Shown one piece after another: positions 16,822 to 26,029 of a DNA stretch of 64,000 bases. The position numbers were made by a program, and so were the translations under genes. Position 1 is the stretch's first letter, and each line of letters opens with the position of its first letter. The stretch comes from JANSYA01 sp965243385. Its GTDB lineage: Bacteria; Spirochaetota; Leptospiria; Leptospirales; Leptonemataceae. A model generated the notes under the pieces. The model was given only the letters and a program-made list of their open reading frames with translations. It had not been told where the DNA came from and did not search any database. The stretch spans positions 4,030,001 to 4,094,000 of the forward strand of contig CBDEUV010000002.1 of assembly GCA_965243385.1 (NCBI GenBank). The letters run 5' to 3'.

Positions 16822-19269
16822 ATGCTGGGCGAATTACGCAATTTCGTTCGGGCCGGCTCTTTCTGCGCCGGCCTGTGTGCGATCACTGCCTGCGCCAGCT
16901 ATGACGCGGAGCCGGGGTTCTTCGGTTTCTTGCTGGCGGCCGGCAACGGGGTCACGGCGCCCGCGGATGTCGCTACGGATTTTCAACTTTCCGTCAGCGT
17001 AACGGGGATCACCGGAACGCCCACCAACCTGGTCGTACAAAACAGCAACGGCGATACGCTCAGCTTTGCCGCAAACGGCGCCGCCACCTTTGCGACGCGT
17101 TTGACCGCGGGCGCGGCGTACAACGTGTCCGTAACCAGCCAGCCTACCGGTCCCGCGCATACCTGTACGGTCGCCGTTCCGGCCGGAACTATGGCCGGCG
17201 ATGTGACGGTAGCCGTGACCTGTTCGCTCGGATCGTACAGCGTGCAGGCGGCGGTGAGCGGGCTTTCAGGAACGGTCGTACTTCAGAACAACGCCGGCGA
17301 CAATCTCACGGTTAGCGCGAACGGCACGGCCACTTTCGCGACAGCGCTCGCGGATCTTTCGGGCTACGCCGTAACGGTGCTCACGCAGCCGGCCACGCAG
17401 ACCTGTACGCTTACGGGCGGCGATAACGGGGACGGCACAGGCAATATTTCGTCGATGAACGAAAGCGTCACTGTGACCTGCGTGACGAATACTTATACAG
17501 TTTCCGCGGCCGTGAGCGGTCTTGTGGGAACGATCGTACTGCAAAACAACGGGGGCGACAATTTAACGGTCAACGCGAACGGTACGGCCGCTTTCGCCAC
17601 GGCGATCAACGACGCCACAAACTACGCGGTTACGATTCTCACGCAGCCGGCCACGCAGACCTGTACGGTCAGCGGCGGCGATAATGCGGACGGGACTGGC
17701 ACGATCTCATCGATGAACGAGAGCGTCACCGTAACCTGCGTTACGAATACCTATACTGTTACGGCGAATGTTTCCGGGCTCACCGGCACCGTGGTGTTGC
17801 GCAACAATGGCGGCGATGATCTGACGATTACCGCGAACGGCGCTCACGTATTCGCGACGGCGATCAATGACGGCGCCGGCTACGCGGTTTCGGTGTTTAC
17901 GCAGCCGACCAATCATACCTGCGTCGTTACCGGCGGCGATGATACAATGGGCGCGGGCACAATTTCGTCGATGAACGAAAGCGTGGTCGTGACCTGTACC
18001 CAGACTGCCTTTCTGGTTTCGGCGACTGTAAGCGGTCTCGTGGGCACATTGGTGTTACGAAACAACGGCGGCGACGACCTGACGATCACCGCCAACGGCA
18101 CGCAGAGTTTCGCGACGACGCTCGCGAACGCGGCCACGTACGCCGTTACGGTTTTCAATCGACCTTCAAATCAGATCTGCGTCGTGAGCGGCGGCGACGA
18201 CGCGGTCGGCGGCGGCACGATTTCTTCGATGAACGAATCGGTGACGGTCACCTGCACGACCAACACCACGTCGCCGATCAACAATGTACAGAGCGGTTCG
18301 GTCAGTATGAGTTCGGCCACGCGGACTGTGACTGTCACCGCGGTGAATATGAGCCGCGCCTTCGTCGTCTGTTATTTTCGAACGCTCGAATCCTCTGCGT
18401 ACTATTTGCCCAGCTGCCAGCTTTCGTCGACCACCCAGATTACGATTCGATCCAACCAGGCGTTGACGGACGTGACCGTGCAGTGGTATCTGGTGGAATT
18501 CACTTCGGGCGTGAGCGTCCAGCGCGGCTCGACCACGCTGGGAGGCGGCACAAGTACGAGCAACGTCACCATTACGAGCTCGGCCGTGAATAAGTCATTC
18601 GTCGTCTCGACCACGCGCATTAACGTCAATAGCACCGGGATCGACGAGCAGCGGACCGTGCGCGCCCGTCTCACTTCCGCGACGAACCTGGAGCTTTCGC
18701 GTAACGAAAACACGAACGCCGTCGTCGTAGAGTGGCAGGTTGTCTATATGGACGCCGCCTTCGTGCAGTCCGGAATCGCGACGATCCCCGCAGCCAGCGG
18801 CTCCGCCACCGTGAACCTGCCGACTTCAGTGAATACGAGTCGCAGCTTCGCCCTGACGAATGTCCGGGCGGGGCCCAACAGCAACGGCGGCGACGACGAT
18901 TATTTCGTCCGGGCCACCCTGGCCGGAAGCAATACGCTGAACCTGAATCGCTTCGCCAGCGCGGGCGAATTTGTGGAGGTCGCCTATTTCGTGGTGGAAT
19001 TGACCGACGGCAGCTCGGTGCAGGCTGGCACCGTTAGCACGCCCTTTTCCACGGCCACCACTATGAGCGCTACACTCGGGACCGCCGTTACGATCAGTCG
19101 GGCTCTGCCGATCTTCGGCGTTTCGGTGGGATCGGCCAGCACGCTTCACGTGGATTCGGGTTCGTTTACACCGAATTTTACCAGCACGACCGGTCTCCAG
19201 TTCACCCGGGTGTCGGCCCAGAGTGTAAGCGCTACGGGTTATGTCTACGTGATCGAGTTTACTCCCTGA
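16822..19269 (+). CDS. Large surface lipoprotein with tandem beta-sandwich repeats
   Basis: 815 residues. The N-terminal signal ends in ITAC (lipobox), so it is a probable lipoprotein. After one divergent unit, four tandem repeats of exactly 86 residues follow (nucleotides 17236-18267), each with VSGL-GT-VL-NN-GD-LT, a Cys pair and ISSMNES-VTC. A second repeat family of ~110 residues fills the C-terminal half; its units open VQSGSVSM, VQRGSTTL, VQSGIATI and VQAGTVST. Thr/Ser/Val-rich composition implies an all-beta, surface-exposed fold. Function unknown; adhesion or display is a guess. Ribosome-binding site weak. Confidence 0.8.
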   Translation: MLGELRNFVRAGSFCAGLCAITACASYDAEPGFFGFLLAAGNGVTAPADVATDFQLSVSVTGITGTPTNLVVQNSNGDTLSFAANGAATFATRLTAGAAYNVSVTSQPTGPAHTCTVAVPAGTMAGDVTVAVTCSLGSYSVQAAVSGLSGTVVLQNNAGDNLTVSANGTATFATALADLSGYAVTVLTQPATQTCTLTGGDNGDGTGNISSMNESVTVTCVTNTYTVSAAVSGLVGTIVLQNNGGDNLTVNANGTAAFATAINDATNYAVTILTQPATQTCTVSGGDNADGTGTISSMNESVTVTCVTNTYTVTANVSGLTGTVVLRNNGGDDLTITANGAHVFATAINDGAGYAVSVFTQPTNHTCVVTGGDDTMGAGTISSMNESVVVTCTQTAFLVSATVSGLVGTLVLRNNGGDDLTITANGTQSFATTLANAATYAVTVFNRPSNQICVVSGGDDAVGGGTISSMNESVTVTCTTNTTSPINNVQSGSVSMSSATRTVTVTAVNMSRAFVVCYFRTLESSAYYLPSCQLSSTTQITIRSNQALTDVTVQWYLVEFTSGVSVQRGSTTLGGGTSTSNVTITSSAVNKSFVVSTTRINVNSTGIDEQRTVRARLTSATNLELSRNENTNAVVVEWQVVYMDAAFVQSGIATIPAASGSATVNLPTSVNTSRSFALTNVRAGPNSNGGDDDYFVRATLAGSNTLNLNRFASAGEFVEVAYFVVELTDGSSVQAGTVSTPFSTATTMSATLGTAVTISRALPIFGVSVGSASTLHVDSGSFTPNFTSTTGLQFTRVSAQSVSATGYVYVIEFTP
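17236..18267 (+). repeat. Four in-frame 258-bp direct repeats within the lipoprotein gene
   Basis: Unit starts at 17236, 17494, 17752 and 18010 are spaced exactly 258 bp (86 codons). Units 2 and 3 are most alike. Such arrays can expand or contract by recombination without breaking the frame. Confidence 0.85.
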
Positions 19270-19270
19270 G

Positions 19271-19369
19271 CAGCGCGTAGCGCTGCGAATTATATTCAGC
19301 GCGTAGCGCTGCGAATTACGAAAGCGCCAGGACGCTTCGAAATTACGAAAGCGCCATGACGCTTTCGAT
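19271..19369. repeat. Degenerate ~26-bp tandem repeats at the gltX 3' end
   Basis: A 22-bp unit beginning CAGCGCGTAGCGCTGCGAAT occurs twice, at 19271 and 19297. Two further units (AATTACGAAAGCGCCA plus GACGCTT) start at 19314 and 19341, the last inside the gltX C-terminal codons. CGAAAGCG-CCATGA-CGCTTTCG is a perfect 8-bp hairpin in that unit. The array sits between the convergent lipoprotein and gltX genes and may act as a two-way terminator. Confidence 0.6.
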
Positions 19370-20974
19370 GCGCTGCGCGACGGCTTCGTAGCCCAACAAT
19401 GCAAAGAGGGTCGGTAGTTCCAGCCCCTGCATGGTGCCGGTCACCGCGATGCGGATCGGCATAAATAAGCCGCGGCCTTTCGCGCCGCTCTGTTCGCCGG
19501 CGGCTTTCATGAGCGCGGAGTACTCGTCGGCTTCGGCGGGCTTTTTCTCCAGACACAGCTCGCGAAACGCCGCGACCGCTTTCTTTGAGAGCTCGTCTTC
19601 GAGCAGGGCACGGGCCTCGTCGCTTTCGACATCGATCTTCTGGCGAAAGAGTTCGCGTACGTAGGCGGGAAATTCATCGAGCGTATCTAAATAAACTTTT
19701 ACGGATTCGAAGGTTTGTTTGATTTTCGCTTCTTCTGCAGCAAGCAATTGCTTGATTTGTTCGTCTTTTTCGAGAAAGACAAGCAGCTCCGGCCACAGCC
19801 TCTGAATGGGCAGGTCGCGAATATATTTATTGTTCAGCCAGTTAAGCTTGGATTTTTTATTAATGAATTTGCTCAGTTCTTCGCGGCTGAGTTTCGTCGG
19901 ATCGAAGTCGTCGCTTTCCGCTTCCGCAGCATCCGGCGCCGCTGACTGCTCGGCTTGCCCCTGGCCTTTGCCGCCCTTCTTCGGCTGATTTTTCGCGTCT
20001 TTCTTCTGGCGGCCTTTGTCGATCAAAAAGAAATCGAACATAGCCGGCGATTTGGAGCAATGCTTGACGTCGAATTTTTTCGCCAGGCCGCCGTCGGGCA
20101 TATATTCCACGCCGTCTTTGGGATACCAGCCGAGCAGCGCCATATAGTTCGAGACCGCTTCGGGCAAATAACCCAGCTCGCGAAAGAAGAGCACGCTTGC
20201 CGCGCCGCGTCGTTTCGAGAGTTTCTTTTTATCCGTACCCACGATTTCCGAAATGTGACTGTAGGCCGGCAGCTTCAGATCCAGAGCTTCGTGAATTAAG
20301 ATCTGACGCGGAGTATTCGAAAGGTGGCCGACGCCGCGCACGACGTGATTGATTTTCATTTCGGCGTCGTCGATGACCACGGCGAAGTTATAAGACGGAA
20401 AGCCGTTCGATTTGACGATGATGAAATCGCCGATCAAACGCGAGTCGAATTTTACGCGGCCCTGAACCGCGTCGTCGACTGCGATCTCGCGCGGTTCCAC
20501 GCGAAAACGGATCGCGAATTTTTCGCCGGCGGTCTTGCGCTCTTCGACTTCGGCTTCCGAAAGTCCGCGACATTTGCCGTCGTAGACGTACGGCAATCCC
20601 AGGGCCTTCGCTTTCTCCTGTTTCGCCTTGAGCTCGGCGTCGGTGCAAAAGCACGGGTAGGCCTGCTTCGATTCGAGCAGGCGTTCCACGTAGGTATTAT
20701 AAGTGCTCAGGCGTTCCGACTGGCGATAGGGCTCATACGGCCCGCCGGCCAGCACGCCTTCGTCTTCGGTGATGCCCAGCCATTTCATGGAATCGAGAAT
20801 CAGAACTTCGCTTTCGGCGCTGGAGCGTTCCTGGTCGGTGTCTTCAACGCGGACGACAAACTGGCCGCCGGTCGCTTTCGCATAGAGATAATTAAAGAGC
20901 GCGGTGCGGGCGCCGCCGATGTGGAGATAGCCGGTGGGCGAGGGAGCGAATCGGGTACGAACGGGTTCTGTCAT
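19343..20974 (-). CDS. gltX: Glutamyl-tRNA synthetase with a lysine-rich insertion
   Basis: 543 residues. Class I motifs: HIGG in PSPTGYLHIGGARTALF (~residues 12-27) and KLSKR (251-255). The zinc-type motif CFC (108-110) with Cys135 is present. The normal junction SKSPAMFD...KLNWLNNKYI is split by about 60 extra residues (~316-375). The insert is rich in Lys, Gln, Gly, then Ala, Asp and Glu, and is probably a disordered loop. The enzyme charges tRNA-Glu, and possibly tRNA-Gln. The last codons fall inside a small repeat array. Confidence 0.95.
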   Translation of the reverse strand: MTEPVRTRFAPSPTGYLHIGGARTALFNYLYAKATGGQFVVRVEDTDQERSSAESEVLILDSMKWLGITEDEGVLAGGPYEPYRQSERLSTYNTYVERLLESKQAYPCFCTDAELKAKQEKAKALGLPYVYDGKCRGLSEAEVEERKTAGEKFAIRFRVEPREIAVDDAVQGRVKFDSRLIGDFIIVKSNGFPSYNFAVVIDDAEMKINHVVRGVGHLSNTPRQILIHEALDLKLPAYSHISEIVGTDKKKLSKRRGAASVLFFRELGYLPEAVSNYMALLGWYPKDGVEYMPDGGLAKKFDVKHCSKSPAMFDFFLIDKGRQKKDAKNQPKKGGKGQGQAEQSAAPDAAEAESDDFDPTKLSREELSKFINKKSKLNWLNNKYIRDLPIQRLWPELLVFLEKDEQIKQLLAAEEAKIKQTFESVKVYLDTLDEFPAYVRELFRQKIDVESDEARALLEDELSKKAVAAFRELCLEKKPAEADEYSALMKAAGEQSGAKGRGLFMPIRIAVTGTMQGLELPTLFALLGYEAVAQRIESVMALS

Positions 20975-21110
20975 GGATCTTTGCCTGGCGCGGTTTCTGA
21001 TAGCGGCGGAGTGCGGCTACAGTGTCAAGTCGCGGGACGGACCGCGTCTGTAAATCGATTCCCGATCGGCGAGCCCTTGCCCGCGGCCCCGGCTTGCGCG
21101 CCCGGTCGAA

Positions 21111-21560
21111 TCAATAGAGCTTCTGCAAATAGCGGGTCAGGCCGGCTTTGTAGACCTGCAGCACGACCGTATACGATCCGTCTGGTTCCGGATGGACCAG
21201 CACGACCTGGCCTTCGTTCTCGACGAGCTTGCGTATCTCCTGGCGGCCGTAGTATCCGATTCGTGAGGAGATGACGCGTTCGCTTTGCATGAGTTCGGCG
21301 GCGCGTTGTTTGCCCGCGTCTTCGCCCAGAATGCGCGCTTCGTCGGGACCTGCGGCCAGCACGGTGACCCGCACCTGGTAGCTATTGCTGGAGATCAAGC
21401 CTTCCCGGCGATAGTGGGCGGGCAGCGTGGAGTCGGCCGGCAGGCCGCCGTTGCCGCCTTCGGGCTCGACGAAGGTCGAGGCCTTGTTTGCATCCCGCGT
21501 GTCGCCGCTTGAGCAGGCGATGGGCGCGCCGATCAGCAGCAGGCCGAGGGCGATTTGCAT
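21111..21560 (-). CDS. Small lipoprotein of unknown function
   Basis: 149 residues from the ATG at 21560 (MQIALGLLLIGAPIACSSG). Lipidation is expected at C16, although the lipobox has Pro at -3. The remainder is a small alpha/beta domain (SYQVRVTVLAAGPDEARIL ... YTVVLQVYKAGLTRYL), somewhat like LPP20-type envelope lipoproteins; this is only a resemblance. The start codon overlaps the stop of the upstream exported-protein gene by 1 nt (TGATG), so translation is probably coupled. Confidence 0.75.
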   Translation of the reverse strand: MQIALGLLLIGAPIACSSGDTRDANKASTFVEPEGGNGGLPADSTLPAHYRREGLISSNSYQVRVTVLAAGPDEARILGEDAGKQRAAELMQSERVISSRIGYYGRQEIRKLVENEGQVVLVHPEPDGSYTVVLQVYKAGLTRYLQKLY

Positions 21561-22261
21561 CAATATTCCGGCGGGGGCAGGTTCAATCCGGAGCCCCCCG
21601 TGTCGCCGGCAGGCTGCAGTTCTTGCGATCTTTGTTGCGATTCGCGTTGCTTGCGCCACAGTTCCTGGTTCTCCGGTTGGAAGCTCAGACGCACCGCGCG
21701 GATCTCCGCCGGCAGGTCCAGGTCGCCCCGACTTTCTATACGGAAGACGACGGAACAAGCGTCCCTGCTTCGATTTTCCTGTAAAGCAATGAATCCCCGA
21801 TCCAGCAGCGGACGGAAATCCAGTTCCGCGCGAATCATATCCCGGGCGGTAAACTCCAGCGGATAGTCGCGTTCGAAAGTCGATGCGCCGAAGTCGAGTT
21901 CGGTGGGCTGGTTCGACTGCAGATTCAATCGTGTGTGCAGCATGACCCGCAGGCTGCGTTCGCGGGCCGCGCGTTCCGCGGCGCTCAGGCACAGTCGCCG
22001 CGCGCCGTCGGTGCCCCCGTGAATTTGCGGGTTCATGGATTGTTGCCCGACCGTTTGCAGAACGTGATTGGAAAGAAAACCCTCGTCCTGAAAATTATAG
22101 GTTACGAATCGTTTTTCCAGAAAACGAGACGGCTGGCAGTGCGCCGCGAAAGTCATCGCCGGGATCAATAACCCCAGGCAAAGCGCGAACGATAGAGTAC
22201 AGGCGCGGAGAGAACCGCACGCACGAAGCGAAGCGGAAGATGCTGGCGCGCGCGGGCTCAT
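21560..22261 (-). CDS. Exported protein of unknown function
   Basis: 233 residues with a Sec signal (CTLSFALCLGLLIPAMTFA, cleavage near residue 40). The mature part has no recognised domain and ends in a Gln/Pro-rich tail. It overlaps the methyltransferase gene upstream by 4 nt (ATGA) and the lipoprotein gene downstream by 1 nt, forming one translational unit. The two envelope proteins probably act together. Confidence 0.72.
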   Translation of the reverse strand: MSPRAPASSASLRACGSLRACTLSFALCLGLLIPAMTFAAHCQPSRFLEKRFVTYNFQDEGFLSNHVLQTVGQQSMNPQIHGGTDGARRLCLSAAERAARERSLRVMLHTRLNLQSNQPTELDFGASTFERDYPLEFTARDMIRAELDFRPLLDRGFIALQENRSRDACSVVFRIESRGDLDLPAEIRAVRLSFQPENQELWRKQRESQQRSQELQPAGDTGGSGLNLPPPEY

Positions 22262-23682
22262 GCCGTCATTGTGCGGGTTCCGGGTTCCCGCTCAAGTAGA
22301 ATCAGCACTTCCAGATGCGGCGTACGCGGAAAAAAATCGAAGACCTCGACGGCGCGTGCGGCGTATCCGCGTTCCAGGAATTTGCCCAGGTCGCGATTCA
22401 GAGTCGCGGGGTTGCAGCTCGAATACAATATTCGATCAACCCCGGCTTCAGCCAGGAGCGGGATCTGCCGCTGGTTCATGCCGGCGCGGGGCGGATTAAT
22501 CAGAGCCAGCTTCGTTTCGGGTGGCACCGGTATCGGCCGTCGATACAGATCGCGATTTTCAAAACGACCGGCGTAGCCGCGCAACTTGAAATTCTTGCGC
22601 GCGGCCTTCAAACCCGTGGCGGAATTATCGTAGCCCTGGTATTCCCCCAGCATTCCGCGCAGCGAGCCGCCGAGCAGGCCGCTGCCGCAAAAGAGTTCGA
22701 GGGTCTTCGGCGGAGCGGCGGGCGTCTGTGGTTCAGGCTCTGCTTTGGGCTCGAGCATGGAGCGAGCGGACGCCAGCCAGTCGTTTAATAAATATTGATT
22801 CGCCTGGAAGAAAGCGCCGCCGGGTACGCGCCAGGGCCGGCCGTCGACATCGACGGGATCTTCGAGTTCCAGTTGGAGAGTATGATGCCTTTTCGGCTGT
22901 GGCTGTTTCGAAGACGGCGTCGCTTGTGTTTGCGGCGCCGTCCTCGCGTCGCCACTTTCCGTTTGCGCCTGCGGCGCGCGCTCTTGCAGCGCAGCTTCGT
23001 TTAAGTCGGGCGCGAGCTGGCGACAGCCGACGGTTTCGGGAATCGGCACGATGCAATTACTGTGCAATTCATAGAAGCCCGGCGGGGCGTCCGGACTCGT
23101 GCGATGCAGGCGCGCTCGGGTACGATAGCCGTCGGGCGCGGCGGTGTGCGTCTTAAATCGCTCGAGTGCGCGCGCATCGGCGATGCACTGGCGCAAGAAT
23201 TTCAATTCGTCCAGTAGCCGCAACTTGAGCTCGACCTCTTCGGCATAGTCGATATGGCGAAAGGAACAGCCGCCGCAGCGCGGAAAGACCGGACAATCCG
23301 ACGCCATTCGCGCCGCGGCCGGGCTGAGGATTTCCAGAACCAGCGCAAAGCAGTGGCGATTGTTTGAACGGGTAATGCGCGCCTGCACTTCTTCGCCGGG
23401 CAGGGCGCCGTGTAGAAATACGGGAAATCCCCGGGGACCGCCGCCGTCGTTCGGGGCAACGTCCGAAAACTCGTGCGAAGCGGCGCCGGCATGATCGAAC
23501 GGCAGGTAGCCCAGACAGAAACCCTGCTGAACCCATTTATCCGCGCGGATAGATATCACGGAATCGACCGGGGGGCCGTTCCCGTCTGGATTCGATTCAT
23601 GCGGTGATTGCTCCGGGGACGCGGCGCTCCCCTCAGCGGAACTCCGGCCGGCCGCTGATTCATTCGTATGCGATGGCTGCAC
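22258..23682 (-). CDS. RlmD/TrmA-family 23S rRNA or tRNA (uracil-5-)-methyltransferase
   Basis: 474 residues. The N-terminal part has Fe-S cysteines C130-x5-C136-x2-C139 (CPVFPRCGGC). The Rossmann part shows ELFCGSGLLGG (SAM), NPPRAG, the catalytic Cys in YSSCNPATL and the terminal FPRTPHLEVL. This set defines C5-uracil RNA methyltransferases with a 4Fe-4S cluster. A Gln/Thr/Pro-rich stretch (~residues 230-265) interrupts the domain and is probably a loop. The site (U747, U1939 or tRNA U54) cannot be assigned by eye. It follows xseB after 2 nt. Confidence 0.88.
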   Translation of the reverse strand: MQPSHTNESAAGRSSAEGSAASPEQSPHESNPDGNGPPVDSVISIRADKWVQQGFCLGYLPFDHAGAASHEFSDVAPNDGGGPRGFPVFLHGALPGEEVQARITRSNNRHCFALVLEILSPAAARMASDCPVFPRCGGCSFRHIDYAEEVELKLRLLDELKFLRQCIADARALERFKTHTAAPDGYRTRARLHRTSPDAPPGFYELHSNCIVPIPETVGCRQLAPDLNEAALQERAPQAQTESGDARTAPQTQATPSSKQPQPKRHHTLQLELEDPVDVDGRPWRVPGGAFFQANQYLLNDWLASARSMLEPKAEPEPQTPAAPPKTLELFCGSGLLGGSLRGMLGEYQGYDNSATGLKAARKNFKLRGYAGRFENRDLYRRPIPVPPETKLALINPPRAGMNQRQIPLLAEAGVDRILYSSCNPATLNRDLGKFLERGYAARAVEVFDFFPRTPHLEVLILLEREPGTRTMTA

Positions 23683-23684
23683 GC

Positions 23685-24038
23685 TCAGCTGTCCTGAAAC
23701 AGGCGGCTTTGATCGGCACTGCTGTCGTCTTCGTCCGCGCCATCCGCATCTCCGGAATCGCTCATGATCGGTTTCTTTTCAAGCGAGCCGTCCTGTCGGC
23801 GCTCCAGATATTCCAGCTTCTTCTCGGCCCGGCCCAGCATCTCGGAGCAGATCTTGCGCAGCTCCATTCCGGCTTCGTAGGCTTTGATGGATTCGTCCAG
23901 GCTCATCGCGCCGCTTTCGAGTTTACGGGTGATTTCTTCGAGCTGTTCGATCGCCTCTTCAAAACCGATTTCTTTTTTCGGCGAGCTGTCTTTGGCGGAG
24001 TCTTTGGTTTTGCGAGGCATGGCTTTGGTTGCTTGCAT
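23685..24038 (-). CDS. xseB: Exodeoxyribonuclease VII small subunit
   Basis: 117 residues. The core FEEAIEQLEEITRKLESGAMSLDESIKAYEAGMELRKICSEML is the XseB helical hairpin. It normally binds several-fold to XseA to degrade single-stranded DNA in the cytoplasm. Both ends are longer than usual: a Lys-rich N-terminus and an Asp/Ser-rich C-terminus. Start may be the ATG at 24038 or 24020. No xseA gene lies in this window. Confidence 0.9.
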   Translation of the reverse strand: MQATKAMPRKTKDSAKDSSPKKEIGFEEAIEQLEEITRKLESGAMSLDESIKAYEAGMELRKICSEMLGRAEKKLEYLERRQDGSLEKKPIMSDSGDADGADEDDSSADQSRLFQDS

Positions 24039-24361
24039 TCATCGGAGCGGAGGGATCGGTCGCTGTGCGCGATCGCCGGATCCGATGAGCGACAATCTCA
24101 GCTTCGAAAGACCGGCGGCCCTGGCAAGTAAAAATCACTGCAGACTTTGGACAGCTTGCGCCGGAACCGATTTCGATCGATCGATCCGCATCGGACTCAG
24201 ACGGGTCTGTATGCCGCATACCGTTCATATTGGTGATATCTTTTGCGTTCCCCGTGAACAACTTTTTTTGATGCTGCGGCGCACACTCCGACAAATTTTA
24301 TTGAAGCCGAATCGAATGCATGCAGGGTGTGGGTATTCTTTCAGTTGCAGGCGGTGTTATC
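24039..24361. other. Divergent intergenic region between xseB and the hypothetical gene at 24362
   Basis: This 323-bp gap holds no believable frame. Visible items are a (GATC)3 run near 24176-24187 and a weak GTTC/GAAC hairpin followed by CTTTTTTT near 24249-24270. It should carry both divergent promoters. Confidence 0.45.
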
Positions 24362-24796
24362 ATGTTCGACCTCAGCCAGCTTAACGACGGGATTCTCGAC
24401 AATGGGATCCTTGATTTTTCCGTGCGCTCGTACGCCGACAATCGACTGGTGCTCGTCGGCAGCTTCGACCTGGCGTACTACCAGGATCTGCAGATCGAGT
24501 TTGCGGGTGTGAGTTTTTTATCGGTGCCCACCGAGTTTACCGACGCATCGTTTCGATGTTTACGACGAGAAGAATGCGGCGAGCTTCTGGACTCGTTCGC
24601 CGAGCACATGCAGGACGACGATCGCGTATTCGCCGTGGATCTATCGCGATTCTACGACGTGCAGACGCACTACATCGTCGCGAATTCGCTTCAGTTCGCC
24701 TTCGCCAGGCTGTACTACTATCGTCGCGATAAACTGGAGCCCGGCGAGAGCATCGCGCCCTGGGTGCTGGCGGCCGGACAAAACGTAAGCGGTTAG
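24362..24796 (+). CDS. Hypothetical soluble protein
   Basis: 144 residues from the ATG at 24362 (MFDLSQLNDGILDNG), preceded by GGCGGTG; the in-frame ATG 42 nt upstream has no such signal. The sequence is acidic, aromatic-rich and without signal peptide or known motif (FAGVSFLSVPTEFTDASF, FAVDLSRFYDVQTHYIV). Its TAG shares bases with the TAA of the convergent glmU gene, so the two coding regions overlap by 4 nt. Confidence 0.65.
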   Translation: MFDLSQLNDGILDNGILDFSVRSYADNRLVLVGSFDLAYYQDLQIEFAGVSFLSVPTEFTDASFRCLRREECGELLDSFAEHMQDDDRVFAVDLSRFYDVQTHYIVANSLQFAFARLYYYRRDKLEPGESIAPWVLAAGQNVSG

Positions 24797-25923
24797 AGGC
24801 ACAGCTCGACGAGTCGCTCCAGTTCGCCCGGCGGCGTTCGCTCTCGTCGCGCGAAGATCTTCTCGCAGTCGGCGACAAAGCGCCGTGCATCGTAGCGGTC
24901 GCCGGCCAGGCCCCAGGCGAGCGGCGGCAGGTACTTCGGCGGGCTGCCGCCGAACACATTGGAACCGGCGTCGAGCACGGTTCCGGTATTCAGCATCGTA
25001 CCGATCGCCGTTTTCACGCAGTCGCCGATCAAAGACCCGAATTTAATCGTGCCGGTTTCGAGCGGTTGTCCGTCGATCTGCAGGCGAACCGGACCGTAGT
25101 TGTTTTTCAAATCGCTGGTGGTCGACAGCGCCCCGAGGTTCACCCAGCTGCCGAGAATGCTGTGACCGACGAAACCTTCGTGGTGTTTGTTGCTGAACGC
25201 ATCGAAGATGCTGTTTTCGATTTCGCCGCCCACCCGCGCGCCCGGTCCCAGTACGCAGCCGCCGGTCAGGCGCACGTCGTCGAGGCGCGCCCCGGGGCCC
25301 GCGTACAGCGGTCCTTCGAGATAGCTGAAGGGGCTGAGCTGTACTCCCTGGTCGATGACGATCGGGCCTTCGCGCGTATCGAAGACCGAACCCGGCAGAA
25401 TCTTTGCGCTTTCATGTACGAATAGCTGTAGCGGATCGCCGACGATGTGAACGCCGCGAGACACTAATTCTTTGCGCCGGCTCAGGCGATTCGACTCCTG
25501 ATTGAGCCACCACTCCAGGTCGGCCGTCAGTCGGGTGGGAATGCGATTCAACAGATCAAGCACGGGAATGTTGGCCGGAGTGAGCACGTCGGCGAAACCC
25601 GGAATCGCGGGAAAGCGCTGCGGGCGATGCAGATCGAAGATCTCCGACAGCTTCTCGCCGAATTTTTCTTCGATGCGTTCGACGGCGGGCCAGCCGTTCG
25701 ATTCGGCCAGAGCCCGATAGGCGAAGCATCCGGATACTCCGGACAGCAATCGTTCGCGCTCCGGGTTCGTGTGGAAATAAACGAAATCTCGATCGGGGTA
25801 GGTCAGGCGCGCGCGTTCGAAGGTGTTGTAGATGCCGTCGCGCAGACTGAAGATTGAACGGAAACGGGAAAACGGGAGCAGTTCGGGTAGATCGACTTCT
25901 AAGAATAAAACAGGTTTCTTCAT
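24793..25923 (-). CDS. Alternate GlmU-family UDP-GlcNAc pyrophosphorylase/acetyltransferase-like protein
   Basis: 376 residues from the ATG at 25923 (MKKPVLFLEVDLPEL). The N-terminal ~170 residues resemble the short nucleotidyltransferase-like half of alternate GlmU proteins. The C-terminal half is a left-handed beta-helix with hexapeptides and the strong block NKHHEGFVGHSILGSWVNLGALSTTSDLKNNYG, diagnostic of that group. It would make UDP-GlcNAc for cell wall and lipopolysaccharide. glmS, which supplies glucosamine-6-phosphate, is 1.2 kb upstream on the same strand. Whether both activities are retained cannot be read from sequence. Confidence 0.8.
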   Translation of the reverse strand: MKKPVLFLEVDLPELLPFSRFRSIFSLRDGIYNTFERARLTYPDRDFVYFHTNPERERLLSGVSGCFAYRALAESNGWPAVERIEEKFGEKLSEIFDLHRPQRFPAIPGFADVLTPANIPVLDLLNRIPTRLTADLEWWLNQESNRLSRRKELVSRGVHIVGDPLQLFVHESAKILPGSVFDTREGPIVIDQGVQLSPFSYLEGPLYAGPGARLDDVRLTGGCVLGPGARVGGEIENSIFDAFSNKHHEGFVGHSILGSWVNLGALSTTSDLKNNYGPVRLQIDGQPLETGTIKFGSLIGDCVKTAIGTMLNTGTVLDAGSNVFGGSPPKYLPPLAWGLAGDRYDARRFVADCEKIFARRERTPPGELERLVELCL

Positions 25924-26029
25924 AATTACCGGAATTCGTGCGAGCCGCGAGGCATACAGATTCGGGCGCGATACCCGCCGTCCGCCGTCGCTCGCGTAGA
26001 CTGGAACGATCGGCTGCGTCGCGGGCCCG

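Noticed and set aside
17236..18267. Possible CRISPR-like array
   Set aside because: The units are 258 bp, contiguous and in frame within a coding sequence, with no spacers.
20324..21274. 316-codon plus-strand frame
   Set aside because: It is antisense to gltX and extends into an intergenic gap; no protein-like features.
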